Assembly (NCBI GenBank): GCA_964353865.1
Contig: CAYGXJ010000031.1
Coordinates: forward strand, 1 to 64,000
Reading direction: 5' to 3'
Origin: RBG-16-64-43 sp964353865
Lineage (GTDB): Bacteria; Chloroflexota; Anaerolineae; Anaerolineales; RBG-16-64-43
DNA length: 64,000 nucleotides
Below are positions 8,819 through 16,958 of this stretch, in pieces (the first letter of the stretch is position 1; each line of letters opens with the position of its first letter). Position numbers and translations under genes: made by a program. The notes under the pieces were generated by a model. It made no database searches. It saw only the letters and a list, made by a program, of their open reading frames with translations, and had not been told where the DNA came from.

Positions 8819-10054
8819 TCATTCTCTCATGCGGGTCAATCGCACGAACCGACGTTTGCCCACCTGTAGCACAGCCTCGTGAGCGATCGTGAGAGTCATC
8901 TCCATGTTGCTCACGCCAGCCCCGTCCAGCTTCACCCCTCCCTGTTCGATCAACCGGCGTGCCTCGCTGCGGCTGCGGGCCAAGCCGTGCTCCGCCATCC
9001 AATCCACCAGGCGGGGTGACCCTTCAACCGCAATCTCAGGCATCCTCTCCGGCAGATCGGATTGCTGGAACACACGCCGAAACGCATCTTGGGCGACTTC
9101 CGCAGACGCCTCTCCATGATAAATGGAGACAATCTCGCGGGCCAGTGACATCTTCACATCCCGCGGGTGAGCCCCACCGCCGGCAAGATCGCCTTCAATG
9201 CGATGGATTTCATGCGGTGGCCAGCGGCTCAACAGGCGCATGTACACAGGCATGGCCGCATCGGGCAGGCTCATTACCTTGCCGTACATGTCGTCCGCGC
9301 CCGCCAAGAGTGGTATGTGATTGCCGAGACTCTTGCTCATGCGCACCACGCCGTCGGTGCCCGGAAGGATGCCCGTAAGGACGCCGACGTTGGGACGGGC
9401 GCCCAGGTATTCCATGACTTTGCGCGCCGCAGTGAGAATGTTGAACAACTGTTCGCTGCCGCCCACCTGCACGTCGGCCTGCAATGAGTAGGCGTCGTAG
9501 CCCTGCATCACAGCATAGAAGGTCTCATGCAGGTATAGCGGGTCGCCGCGCTCCCAGCGCAGGCGGAAGTTGTCGCGCGTGACGAATTGCTGCAGGGTGA
9601 AATTCGAGGCCAGGCGGATCATCTCGGCAAAGGTCAACTTCGAGAGCCATTCGGAATTGTGACGCACTTCAGTCCGCTCGCGGTCGAGGATGCGGTAGGC
9701 TTGCTCCGCGTAGGTGCGCCCGTTGGCCTCGATCGCCGCCTCGCTGAGCTGCGGGCGCAGCTTGTCTTTGTCAGATGGATCACCCACACGTGCGGTGTAG
9801 TCGCCGATCAGGAAGACCACCTGGTGCCCCAGATCCTGAAACTGGCGCAGCTTGCGCATGGTAACGGTATGACCGAGGTGCAGATCGGCGCTGGTCGGGT
9901 CGTAGCCGCAGTAGATGCGCAACGGGCGCCGCTCTCGGGCGGCCGACGCCAAGCGTTCCCGCAATTCTTCCGCCATGGCACGCTGGACCTGCGCGTCCCC
10001 GTATTCGGTTCCTTGCATCAGCAGAGCGACCTGCGCATCGATGGACAAAGGCAT
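8819..10054 (-). CDS. tyrS: tyrosyl-tRNA synthetase
   Basis: A 411-residue class I synthetase that charges tRNA-Tyr. The HIGH-type motif is HLGH in YCGYDPTSADLHLGHTV, and the KMSKS-type loop is RMSKS followed by LGNHIPL. The C-terminal S4 RNA-binding domain is seen from LVDWMAEHGLARSRSEARRL onward. Length and motifs are normal. A -10 hexamer TATAAT on the minus strand (10106-10111) predicts a leader of about 45 nt, too short for a T-box. Transcription diverges from mreB. Confidence 0.95.
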   Translation of the reverse strand: MPLSIDAQVALLMQGTEYGDAQVQRAMAEELRERLASAARERRPLRIYCGYDPTSADLHLGHTVTMRKLRQFQDLGHQVVFLIGDYTARVGDPSDKDKLRPQLSEAAIEANGRTYAEQAYRILDRERTEVRHNSEWLSKLTFAEMIRLASNFTLQQFVTRDNFRLRWERGDPLYLHETFYAVMQGYDAYSLQADVQVGGSEQLFNILTAARKVMEYLGARPNVGVLTGILPGTDGVVRMSKSLGNHIPLLAGADDMYGKVMSLPDAAMPVYMRLLSRWPPHEIHRIEGDLAGGGAHPRDVKMSLAREIVSIYHGEASAEVAQDAFRRVFQQSDLPERMPEIAVEGSPRLVDWMAEHGLARSRSEARRLIEQGGVKLDGAGVSNMEMTLTIAHEAVLQVGKRRFVRLTRMRE

Positions 10055-10105
10055 GACCGATCACCTTGGGAAGACCCCACGTCTCGGACGATGATTCTGG
10101 CGTGA

Positions 10106-10111
10106 TTATAG
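10106..10111 (-). promoter_or_regulatory. -10 element for tyrS
   Basis: TATAAT on the minus strand 52 bp before the tyrS start. No good -35 is seen at 16-18 nt, so this is a partial promoter assignment. Confidence 0.45.
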
Positions 10112-10150
10112 TGCACTGCGCTCGCCACGAACTGAGACACCTGGCCCCGA

Positions 10151-10159
10151 TGGTATAAT
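10151..10159 (+). promoter_or_regulatory. extended -10 promoter for the mreB operon
   Basis: TGGTATAAT, an extended -10 (TGn before TATAAT at 10154-10159), with no recognisable -35. It would give an untranslated leader of about 100 nt before the TTG start of mreB. Confidence 0.5.
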
Positions 10160-10269
10160 CTCGTGTTGCGCGCAATTTCACGCAGTGTATCGAGGTCATC
10201 GGCAATGCCGGTTGCGCTTGGATGAGTGCCCGGCCGAGGTGCTGAAGCGTGCGGCACTAGGAGCAGGCG

Positions 10270-11334
10270 TTGGCTTTCAACCCCCTCAACTGGCTGCTGG
10301 GCCTGTTTTCGCTCGACATCAGCATCGACCTGGGCACCGCGAACACACTGGTCAGTGTCCGCGGCAAGGGCATTGTCATCAACGAGCCCTCCTGGGTGGC
10401 CGTCGAGAAGAAGTCCCGCCGCCCGCTGGCCATTGGCACCGCCGCCAAGGAAATGGTCGGCCGCACCCCGTCGAATGTGGTCACCCTGCGCCCGCTGCGC
10501 GACGGCGTGATTTCCGAGTTTGATATCACCCAGGCCATGCTGGAGTACTTCATCGGCAAGGCGCACGAGCAGAGCGTCGTGCCGGTCCCGCGACCGCGGG
10601 TCATTGTCGGCGTGCCGTGCGGGGCCACCGAGGTGGAGAAGCGCGCCGTATACGACGCGGCAATCTCGGCCGGAGCGCGCGAAGCCTACCTGGTTGAAGA
10701 GCCTGTCGCAGCGGCCATGGGCGCCGGGCTGCCCGTGCGTGACACACGGGGCACGATGCTCATGGATATCGGCGGAGGAACGACGGAAGTGGCCATCTTC
10801 TCCATCGGAACCGTCGTCGCCTCGCATTCCATCCGCATCGGCGGCGATGAGATGGACGAGAACGTAGCGCTCTATTTGCGCGACAAGTACAACTTGCTGG
10901 TCGGCAGCGGCATGGCCGAGCAGGCCAAGATTTCGATCGGCTCGGCCTACGCCTTGCGCGAAGAAAAGGTCACGACCGTGCGCGGGCGCAATCTGATCAC
11001 CGGGTTGCCCGAGGAGGTCGAGGTGTCGTCGATCGAGATGCGCGAGGCCCTGAACCCTTCGCTCAAGGCCGTGTCCGAAACAGTGCGCGACATTCTCGAG
11101 AAGGCACCGCCCGAAATCATGGCCGACCTGCTCGACAGCGGCCTGTGTCTGACCGGTGGCGGGTCGCTCTTGCAGGGCCTGCCCCAACGGCTGAGTGACG
11201 AGTTCCACATCCGCGTGTGGCGCGCCGACGATCCGCTGACCTGCGTGGTGCGCGGCGCGGCCGCCATCCTCGAGAATCTCGACATCGAACGCCAATTCCT
11301 GGCCAGCCTCGAGCGCTCACGAGGCGTGTCCTGA
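10270..11334 (+). CDS. mreB: rod-shape-determining actin homologue MreB
   Basis: A 354-residue bacterial actin that polymerises under the membrane and directs the elongation machinery. Actin-fold nucleotide motifs are visible: phosphate-1 SIDLGTANTLV near residue 18, phosphate-2 LMDIGGGTTEVAIF near residue 163, and the adenosine loop LTGGGSLLQGL near the C-terminus. The N-terminal hydrophobic FNPLNWLLGLFSL could serve as membrane anchor. The start is TTG at 10270 with AGGAG at 10259-10263 and a 6-nt spacer; no ATG fits the frame better. It is the first gene of the mreBCD-mrdA operon. Confidence 0.95.
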   Translation: MAFNPLNWLLGLFSLDISIDLGTANTLVSVRGKGIVINEPSWVAVEKKSRRPLAIGTAAKEMVGRTPSNVVTLRPLRDGVISEFDITQAMLEYFIGKAHEQSVVPVPRPRVIVGVPCGATEVEKRAVYDAAISAGAREAYLVEEPVAAAMGAGLPVRDTRGTMLMDIGGGTTEVAIFSIGTVVASHSIRIGGDEMDENVALYLRDKYNLLVGSGMAEQAKISIGSAYALREEKVTTVRGRNLITGLPEEVEVSSIEMREALNPSLKAVSETVRDILEKAPPEIMADLLDSGLCLTGGGSLLQGLPQRLSDEFHIRVWRADDPLTCVVRGAAAILENLDIERQFLASLERSRGVS

Positions 11335-11393
11335 CACCTGCCCATGCCTGCCCTATCCAGTGAGCCTCGCCCGCGCCTCCCGACCCCCTGAGA

Positions 11394-12242
11394 ATGTCTG
11401 AACTGCGACGCCGGATGCTCCTCGCCTCGGCGCTGGTCCTGCTGGCGCTTGGGCTGCTGGTCATTGAACGCGCGGGTTACCTCGACCCGCTCAAGAATCT
11501 GGCCGGGCGGCCCTTGCTCGGCTTACAACGTTCCTTCTCCACCGCCTACTACAACGTGCGCGATTTCCTAACGGCACCGCGCAACCTGGCCGAGTTGCGC
11601 GGCGAGAACGCGCAGCTGCAGGCGCAGGTGAGTCAACTGGAAGCCGAGGTCGTGACCCTGCGCGAGCAGGCCGCCGAGCAGGAAGTGCTGCGCGCGTTGC
11701 TCGGCTTCGCCCGCGAGCAGCCGGCCAATCGCTACGTCACGGCGCGCGTCATCGGCCGCGATACAAGCCCCTTCCTGCGCTACCTGCTGCTGGATCAGGG
11801 CTCCGACTCCGGGGTGCGGCGCGGCATGCCGGTGGTCAGCGAAAACGGGCTGGTCGGGCGCATTTCGGAAGTCTCCGCCAGCGCCGCGAAAGTGCAGCTG
11901 ATCATCGATCCCCAATCCGCCATCAATGCGCGGGTGCAGGAGACGCGCGCTGAAGGCGTGCTCATCGGCCAACCGACGGGCGAGCTCACGCTCACCTACC
12001 TGGCGCAAGATGCGGTGGTCAAGGCCGGCGATCTGGTGGTCACCTCCGGACTGGGAGGCGGCTTTCCAGCCAACATTCTCGCCGGCCGCGTGGTCAGTGT
12101 GCGCAAGCGTGATTACGAGCTGTACCAGACGGCCACGGTTTTACCGCGCGTCGACTTTGGCAGACTCGAAATCGTGCTGATCATCGCCAATTTCGAACCC
12201 GTCGATATCGGCCCGCTGTCGCCCGGCCAGCCGGCCCCGTGA
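11394..12242 (+). CDS. mreC: rod shape-determining protein MreC
   Basis: A 282-residue bitopic protein linking cytoplasmic MreB to the periplasmic or outer elongation complex. An N-terminal membrane segment (about residues 10-26) is followed by a coiled coil (roughly 60-100, LAELRGENAQLQAQVSQLEA). The paired beta-barrel domain follows, with RVIGRDTSPFLRYLLLDQG, GMPVVSENGLVGRI and GDLVVTSGLGGGFPANIL. It lies between mreB (59 nt upstream) and mreD (6 nt downstream). Confidence 0.93.
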   Translation: MSELRRRMLLASALVLLALGLLVIERAGYLDPLKNLAGRPLLGLQRSFSTAYYNVRDFLTAPRNLAELRGENAQLQAQVSQLEAEVVTLREQAAEQEVLRALLGFAREQPANRYVTARVIGRDTSPFLRYLLLDQGSDSGVRRGMPVVSENGLVGRISEVSASAAKVQLIIDPQSAINARVQETRAEGVLIGQPTGELTLTYLAQDAVVKAGDLVVTSGLGGGFPANILAGRVVSVRKRDYELYQTATVLPRVDFGRLEIVLIIANFEPVDIGPLSPGQPAP

Positions 12243-12248
12243 GGCGGA

Positions 12249-12758
12249 ATGATCTGGGCGATCGCAATTCCCCTTCTGGCCCTGGTGGCCGTACTGCAAT
12301 CGGCGGTGCTGCGTCAGATTGAATTCGCGGGCGGCAACCTGGACTTGCTGCTGCTGGTCGTGTTGTGCTGGAGCATGTTGCGCCCAAAGGAAGGATTGGG
12401 GTGGGCCGCGGTCGGCGGGTTGTTCGCCGATCTGCTCTCGGGCGGGCCGTTCGGAGCCACGGCCATCGTTTACCTCGTGACCTCGCTTGCCGCTGGGCAG
12501 ATACAAGGGCGGTTGTGGGGCCGCCATCCGTTGATCATCATGGGCCTGGCACTGCTCGGCACCGGCACCACGCATTTGCTCGGCCTCGCGATTCTCAGCC
12601 TGACCGGACGGCCGCTCGACGTAGGTTACACGCTGGCCTACGTTACCCTGCCCACCGCATTCATTAATGTGGCCCTGGTGCTGCCCGTTTACTCGGCGTT
12701 GCGCGCGTTGGACCGGGCAACCGGGCCGCGCGAGCTGCGCACCGAAGTTGAGGAGTAG
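12249..12758 (+). CDS. mreD: rod shape-determining protein MreD
   Basis: A 169-residue, almost wholly hydrophobic protein with about five predicted membrane helices. MreD-type residues appear in NLDLLLLVVLCWSMLRPKEG and GGLFADLLSGGPFG. It partners MreC in the elongasome. The assignment rests on size, topology and position between mreC and the PBP2 gene, whose GTG start follows 3 nt after this stop. Confidence 0.88.
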   Translation: MIWAIAIPLLALVAVLQSAVLRQIEFAGGNLDLLLLVVLCWSMLRPKEGLGWAAVGGLFADLLSGGPFGATAIVYLVTSLAAGQIQGRLWGRHPLIIMGLALLGTGTTHLLGLAILSLTGRPLDVGYTLAYVTLPTAFINVALVLPVYSALRALDRATGPRELRTEVEE

Positions 12759-12761
12759 AGC

Positions 12762-14816
12762 GTGGCTGGCCAACCTGGCAGCAATCGGGTTGACCCACGG
12801 CGCATTCTGCTGCTGGGCGCGGTTGTCGCCCTCATCTACGGCATCTTCAGCCTGCGTCTGTTCGTGCTGCAGATCCTGCGCGGCAGCGACTACGTGGCCG
12901 CCGCGGATGAGAACCGCATCACGCGTGTCGTCCTGCCCGCCTCGCGCGGCGTGGTCTACGACCGCAATGGCGTACTGCTCGCGCGCAATGTGCCTTCCTT
13001 TGAAATCACCATCACGCCGGCCTACCTGCCCGACAGCCTGGCCGAGGTGCAGGCGATCTACTCCCGCCTCTCGGCACTGACCGGCGTACCCATCCTCGTG
13101 CCGGGCTCCAAGCCCTCGGCCGAGTGCGCCGAAGGCCGCGGCATTCAGGATCTCGTTGAGGAATGGACTGGCCTGGCTCCGTATGCGGCGGTGAAGATCA
13201 AGTGCAATGCCGACCCGCATATCGCCATGCTTGTTCAAGAGCTGTCCTTCACCATGCCGGGGGTCGGAGTGCGGGTCTCGCCTGCGCGCGACTACCCCAC
13301 GGGAGCACTCACCGCGCATATCATCGGCTATATGGGGCCCATCCCGGCCGAACAGCGCGAGTTCTACGAGTCGCGCGGACTGCGCATCGGCCAAGACCAC
13401 ATCGGCTATGCGGGCATCGAGCGATCTTTGCAGGAAATCCTGGCCGGGGCCTACGGCCAGAAGCTGGTGGAAGAGGACGCGGCCGGCCTTGAACTGCGCC
13501 TGGTGGCACCCCCGCAGGAAGCCGTCGCCGGAACCAACCTACGGCTGACGATTGACACCCGTTTGCAGGCGGCGGCTCAAGCGGCGCTGCAGAGCACGAT
13601 CGATTCGGTACGCGCTCGCAAGCTCGAATTCCTGCGCAGCCCCATCGTCAGCGGCGTTGTGATCGCGATGAATCCGGAAACGGGCGAGATCCTGGCCATG
13701 GTTTCGTTGCCCACCTACGACAACGAGCAGTTCGCCCGCCTCATCCCCCTCAACTACTACAACTCGTTGCTCGCAGACCAAAGCAATCCGCTTATCAATC
13801 ACGCGATCCAGGGCGAATACCCGCCCGGATCGGTGTTCAAGATGGCGACGGCCATCGGCGCGCTCAACGAACAAGTGATCACCCCTGAGAAACAGCTCTT
13901 CGACCCTGGGGAAATCATCATTCAGAACCGCTACTTCCCCAACGATCCGGGCAGGGCGCAAACGTTCGTGTGCTATGACCGCAACGGCCACGGCTTGGTC
14001 AACTTCCTCAAGGGAGTCGCCGTTTCGTGCGACGTCTACTTCTACAAACTGGGCGGCGGGTACCCGGGCGAGGTGGATGGCGGCACCCCCGGGCAGTTGG
14101 AAGGCGGGGGTCTGGGTATCCTGCGCATCAAGCGTTACGCGCAAGCCATCGGCTATGGCCGCGCCTTAGGAGTCGAGTTGCCCGCCGAAGCCTCCGGTTT
14201 GCTGCCGGACCCGGACTGGAAGCGCATCAACCTTGGAGAGAACTGGGCCACCGGCGATACCTACATCGCCACTATCGGCCAAGGCTTCGTCCTCGCCACC
14301 CCGCTCCAGGTTCTCGAAAGCATCGCCACCCTGGCCAATGGCGGGCGGGTGATGAAGCCGACGGTGCTCAAGCAATTCCTGGATGGCGAAGGCAATGTCG
14401 TGCGCGAAATCGAGCCTCAGGTCCTGTGGGATATCACCCAGGAGGTGACCAGCGATCCGGATCGTCTGAAAGTCGATGAGCAGTGGGTGCGCCTGGCGCA
14501 GGAGGGCATGCGCGAGGTGGTGGATTACGGCACAGCGGCCAAGTACGCGAAGCTGGACAATGTCGTAACGGGCGGCAAGACCGGCACCGCCGAGTACTGC
14601 GACAACATCGCCCAATCGCGCAACTTGTGCCAGCCCGGGGCCTGGCCCACGCACTCGTGGTACGTGGGCTACGGGCCCTTCGACAAGCCGGAGATCGCCG
14701 TCATCGCATTCGTCTACGACGGGGGCGAAGGCGCCGTGACCTCGGGGCCGATCGTCAAACAGGTGCTGCAAGCGTACTTCGAACTCAAAGCGATCGACGC
14801 CGCAGCGCAACGCTAG
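12762..14816 (+). CDS. mrdA: penicillin-binding protein 2 (elongation transpeptidase)
   Basis: A 684-residue class B PBP that cross-links peptidoglycan during elongation. It has an N-terminal membrane anchor at about residues 8-30, the dimerisation/pedestal region (RGVVYDRNGVLLARNVPSFE), and the transpeptidase domain. The active-site serine lies in PPGSVFKMATA (SxxK), the second motif is SCD in AVSCDVYFYKLG, and the third is KTG in VTGGKTGTAEYCD. The start is GTG at 12762, 3 nt after the mreD stop, with AGGAG just upstream. It completes the mreBCD-mrdA unit. It is the direct partner of RodA, encoded about 1 kb downstream beyond the min genes. Confidence 0.94.
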   Translation: MAGQPGSNRVDPRRILLLGAVVALIYGIFSLRLFVLQILRGSDYVAAADENRITRVVLPASRGVVYDRNGVLLARNVPSFEITITPAYLPDSLAEVQAIYSRLSALTGVPILVPGSKPSAECAEGRGIQDLVEEWTGLAPYAAVKIKCNADPHIAMLVQELSFTMPGVGVRVSPARDYPTGALTAHIIGYMGPIPAEQREFYESRGLRIGQDHIGYAGIERSLQEILAGAYGQKLVEEDAAGLELRLVAPPQEAVAGTNLRLTIDTRLQAAAQAALQSTIDSVRARKLEFLRSPIVSGVVIAMNPETGEILAMVSLPTYDNEQFARLIPLNYYNSLLADQSNPLINHAIQGEYPPGSVFKMATAIGALNEQVITPEKQLFDPGEIIIQNRYFPNDPGRAQTFVCYDRNGHGLVNFLKGVAVSCDVYFYKLGGGYPGEVDGGTPGQLEGGGLGILRIKRYAQAIGYGRALGVELPAEASGLLPDPDWKRINLGENWATGDTYIATIGQGFVLATPLQVLESIATLANGGRVMKPTVLKQFLDGEGNVVREIEPQVLWDITQEVTSDPDRLKVDEQWVRLAQEGMREVVDYGTAAKYAKLDNVVTGGKTGTAEYCDNIAQSRNLCQPGAWPTHSWYVGYGPFDKPEIAVIAFVYDGGEGAVTSGPIVKQVLQAYFELKAIDAAAQR

Positions 14817-14828
14817 CCCGAACCTACA

Positions 14829-14837
14829 TGCTATAAT
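14829..14837 (+). promoter_or_regulatory. extended -10 promoter in front of minC
   Basis: TGCTATAAT, with TATAAT at 14832-14837, ends 7 nt before the minC ATG at 14845. Transcription would begin at or next to the start codon, giving an essentially leaderless minC message. No clear -35 is seen. Confidence 0.5.
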
Positions 14838-14844
14838 TTTAACG

Positions 14845-15528
14845 ATGAGCAGCATGCTCGCAATCAAAGGAATTCGCGAAGGCCTGCTGATCACTCTTGG
14901 AGGTCGCACGTGGGCCGAGGCGCTCGAGGAGATGCTGGCCCACATCGACTCCAAGGGCGATTTTTTCTTGGGAGCCCGCATCGCGGTGCGCCTGGGGGAA
15001 CATCTGCCGCGCGCAGCCGACCTGGCCGATCTGCGCGGCCGCCTGGCCAAGCGCGGATTGACCTTGTGGGCCGTGTTGACCGATGCACCGGCCGTGGTCG
15101 CCGCTGCTCAAAGCCTGGCGCTCGCCACCGCTCTGCCTTCGCCACCAGCAGGTTCGGACGCGCCGCTCGAATCAGCAATGACCGGCACCGCGGCGGTGCT
15201 GGTGGAAAGCACGCTGCATTCGGGGAAACGCATTGAATACGGCGGGCATGTCGTCGTCTTGGGCGATGTCAGTCCCGGGGTCGAAATCGTCGCCGGCGGG
15301 CACGTCATCGTGTGGGGCAAACTGCGAGGGACGGTGCATGCCGGGGCCCACGGGAACGAGAACGCGATGGTGTGCGCACTCGATCTCTCTCCGATGCAAC
15401 TGCGCATCGCAGGTCATGCGGCCACCTCCCCGTCGCGCCGCGGCTCGCCACAGCCCGAGGTTGTGCGCTTGCGGAATGGAAACCTGGTGGCCGATGTGTG
15501 GAAGCCCGGCGGTCGGGAACCTAAGTAG
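14845..15528 (+). CDS. minC: septum site-determining protein MinC
   Basis: A 227-residue inhibitor of FtsZ ring assembly. The N-terminal FtsZ-binding domain (about residues 1-100, GIREGLLITLG through SKGDFFLGARIAVRLG) and the C-terminal right-handed beta-helix domain (about 115-190) are both present, the latter seen in SGKRIEYGGHVVVLGDVSPG, GHVIVWGKLRGTVHAG and PMQLRIAGH. The tail carries SRRGSPQPEVVRLRNG. MinC normally needs MinD to reach the membrane, but the following minD is a broken fragment and no minE is seen. Either MinC works with a MinD encoded elsewhere or it is losing its role. Confidence 0.9.
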   Translation: MSSMLAIKGIREGLLITLGGRTWAEALEEMLAHIDSKGDFFLGARIAVRLGEHLPRAADLADLRGRLAKRGLTLWAVLTDAPAVVAAAQSLALATALPSPPAGSDAPLESAMTGTAAVLVESTLHSGKRIEYGGHVVVLGDVSPGVEIVAGGHVIVWGKLRGTVHAGAHGNENAMVCALDLSPMQLRIAGHAATSPSRRGSPQPEVVRLRNGNLVADVWKPGGREPK

Positions 15529-15577
15529 CCCGACCCTTTCATCCGGCAGCGACGAGGCCCTCCTGACAGGTCAGGAA

Positions 15578-15856
15578 GTGACGATTACCTCCAGCAAACG
15601 CGGGGTGGGCAGCATTGCCGCCACGGTCAAGCTGGATGTCGCGCTGGCCGCGCCGGGGAAAGATGATGCGCGTCCGGGTTCCGGCATCGGCTTGCGCAAC
15701 CTGGGCGTCATCTTGGGCCGGCAGAACCGTGGCCAACACGTCCTGGCGGCTGGGGTCGAAGGACATGGGCGGCCCCACCAGGCCCTGGTCACAGACCAGC
15801 GCTTGGTCGCCGACATCTCGCTCGGCCCGGCCACCCGGCGCCGCCGGCTCAACTGA
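15578..15856 (+). pseudogene. minD: degenerate, truncated minD remnant
   Basis: An open stretch of 92 codons from a GTG at 15578, in a different frame from minC, aligns by eye with the first 90 or so residues of MinD. It shows VTITSSKRGVGSIAATV where MinD has the deviant Walker A KGGVGKTT. It also shows GIGLRNLGVILGRQNR, matching the highly conserved IGLRNLD region, and HQALVTDQR, matching the QALIKDKR region. The P-loop lysine and threonines needed for ATP binding are lost, the aspartate-containing strand before IGLRNL is scrambled, and the C-terminal two-thirds including the membrane-targeting helix are absent. rodA begins 6 nt after the stop. I read it as a decayed gene at the usual minD position of this cluster, not a functional ATPase. 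Confidence 0.75.
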
Positions 15857-15862
15857 GGGCGA

Positions 15863-16957
15863 ATGTTCAATCCGCGACGCTGGCGTCATTTCGATTTCTG
15901 GCTGTTGGGCGGCGTGGCCGTGCTGGTGGTGTTCGGCATCGCCATGATCCGCTCGGCCATCGCCGGAAACGAGACGCTGGCGGGCCTGCCGGCGCGCCAG
16001 GCACAGAACGCGCTCGTCGGCCTGGGAGTGGTGCTGGTCGCGGCTGTCGTGGACTACCATTTCTGGCGCGCCCTGACGCGGCCGATGTACGTTGGGCTGC
16101 TGGCCGTGCTGCTCTATCTCGAAATCAGCGGCGCGACCACTTTCGGTGCGGCGCGCTGGCTCGACCTGGGCTTTACCCAGGTGCAGCCCTCCGAACTGGC
16201 GAAGGTCCTGCTGATTCTCATCCTGGCCGACGACATTTCGCGCAACGAGGAACGCATCCGCACCTGGGGCGGCGTGCTGCGCAGCCTGGCGCTGGCCGCC
16301 GTGCCGGCATTCGTCATCTTCCGCCAACCCGATTTGAGCACGGCCATCCTCACCATGGTGCTCTGGGCGGCAATCATCTTCGCCGCTGGAATCAAACCGA
16401 AACATCTGGCCACCCTCGCCGGTGGCGCGCTACTCGTCCCGATCGTGGCCTTCCCATTCCTCGAGTTTTATCAGAAGCAGCGCCTGGTACTGTTCCTCGC
16501 TCCGCAGGCCGATCCGGGCGCTCGCTACAACGTCGACCAGGCCTTGATCAGCATTGGTTCGGGCGGGTGGTTTGGCCAGGGCTACGCCCATGGCTCGCAG
16601 GTGCAGTTGCGCTTCCTCAAGGTGCGTCACACGGATTTCATCTTCTCCGCCCTGGCGGAGGAATTCGGATGGGTTGGCGCCTTCGCCGTCTTGCTCCTGC
16701 TGGCCTTCGTCATTTATCGCTGTCTGCGAGCAGCACGCACAGCACGCGACACGTTTGGCGCGCTCATCGGGTACGGCGTGGCCACGCTGATCTTCTACCA
16801 AGCCGCCTTTAACATCGGCATGAACCTCAATCTGCTGCCGGTGGCGGGTCTGCCGCTGCCCTTCATCAGTTACGGCGGATCCGCATTGTGGTCGGCGCTG
16901 CTGGGCGTCGGCCTGGTCGAGAGCGTCGTCATTCACCGCCAGGAACTGGAATTCTGA
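15863..16957 (+). CDS. rodA: rod-shape SEDS glycosyltransferase RodA
   Basis: A 364-residue SEDS-family membrane protein with about ten helices that polymerises lipid II glycan strands together with PBP2. Family motifs visible are LDLGFTQVQPSELAKVLLIL near residue 105, VIFRQPDLSTAILTMVLW near 152, KVRHTDFIFSALAEEFGWVGA near 255, and the C-terminal LLPVAGLPLPFISYGGSALW. It starts 6 nt after the minD relic and ends one nucleotide before the gltX start, so it is probably transcribed with the upstream morphogenesis genes. Confidence 0.93.
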   Translation: MFNPRRWRHFDFWLLGGVAVLVVFGIAMIRSAIAGNETLAGLPARQAQNALVGLGVVLVAAVVDYHFWRALTRPMYVGLLAVLLYLEISGATTFGAARWLDLGFTQVQPSELAKVLLILILADDISRNEERIRTWGGVLRSLALAAVPAFVIFRQPDLSTAILTMVLWAAIIFAAGIKPKHLATLAGGALLVPIVAFPFLEFYQKQRLVLFLAPQADPGARYNVDQALISIGSGGWFGQGYAHGSQVQLRFLKVRHTDFIFSALAEEFGWVGAFAVLLLLAFVIYRCLRAARTARDTFGALIGYGVATLIFYQAAFNIGMNLNLLPVAGLPLPFISYGGSALWSALLGVGLVESVVIHRQELEF

Positions 16958-16958
16958 G

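Noticed and set aside
10055..10105. T-box leader for tyrS
   Set aside because: The predicted leader is only about 45 nt, and no T-box sequence or antiterminator pairing is visible.
10018..11295. 425-codon minus-strand frame over mreB
   Set aside because: MreB actin motifs on the plus strand are unambiguous; the opposite frame has no family resemblance.
12141..13400. 419-codon minus-strand frame over mreD/mrdA
   Set aside because: Gln/Arg-rich shadow of real genes with PBP2 motifs on the plus strand.
15539..16405. 288-codon minus-strand frame over the minD relic and rodA
   Set aside because: No domain, and both plus-strand readings have recognisable homology.
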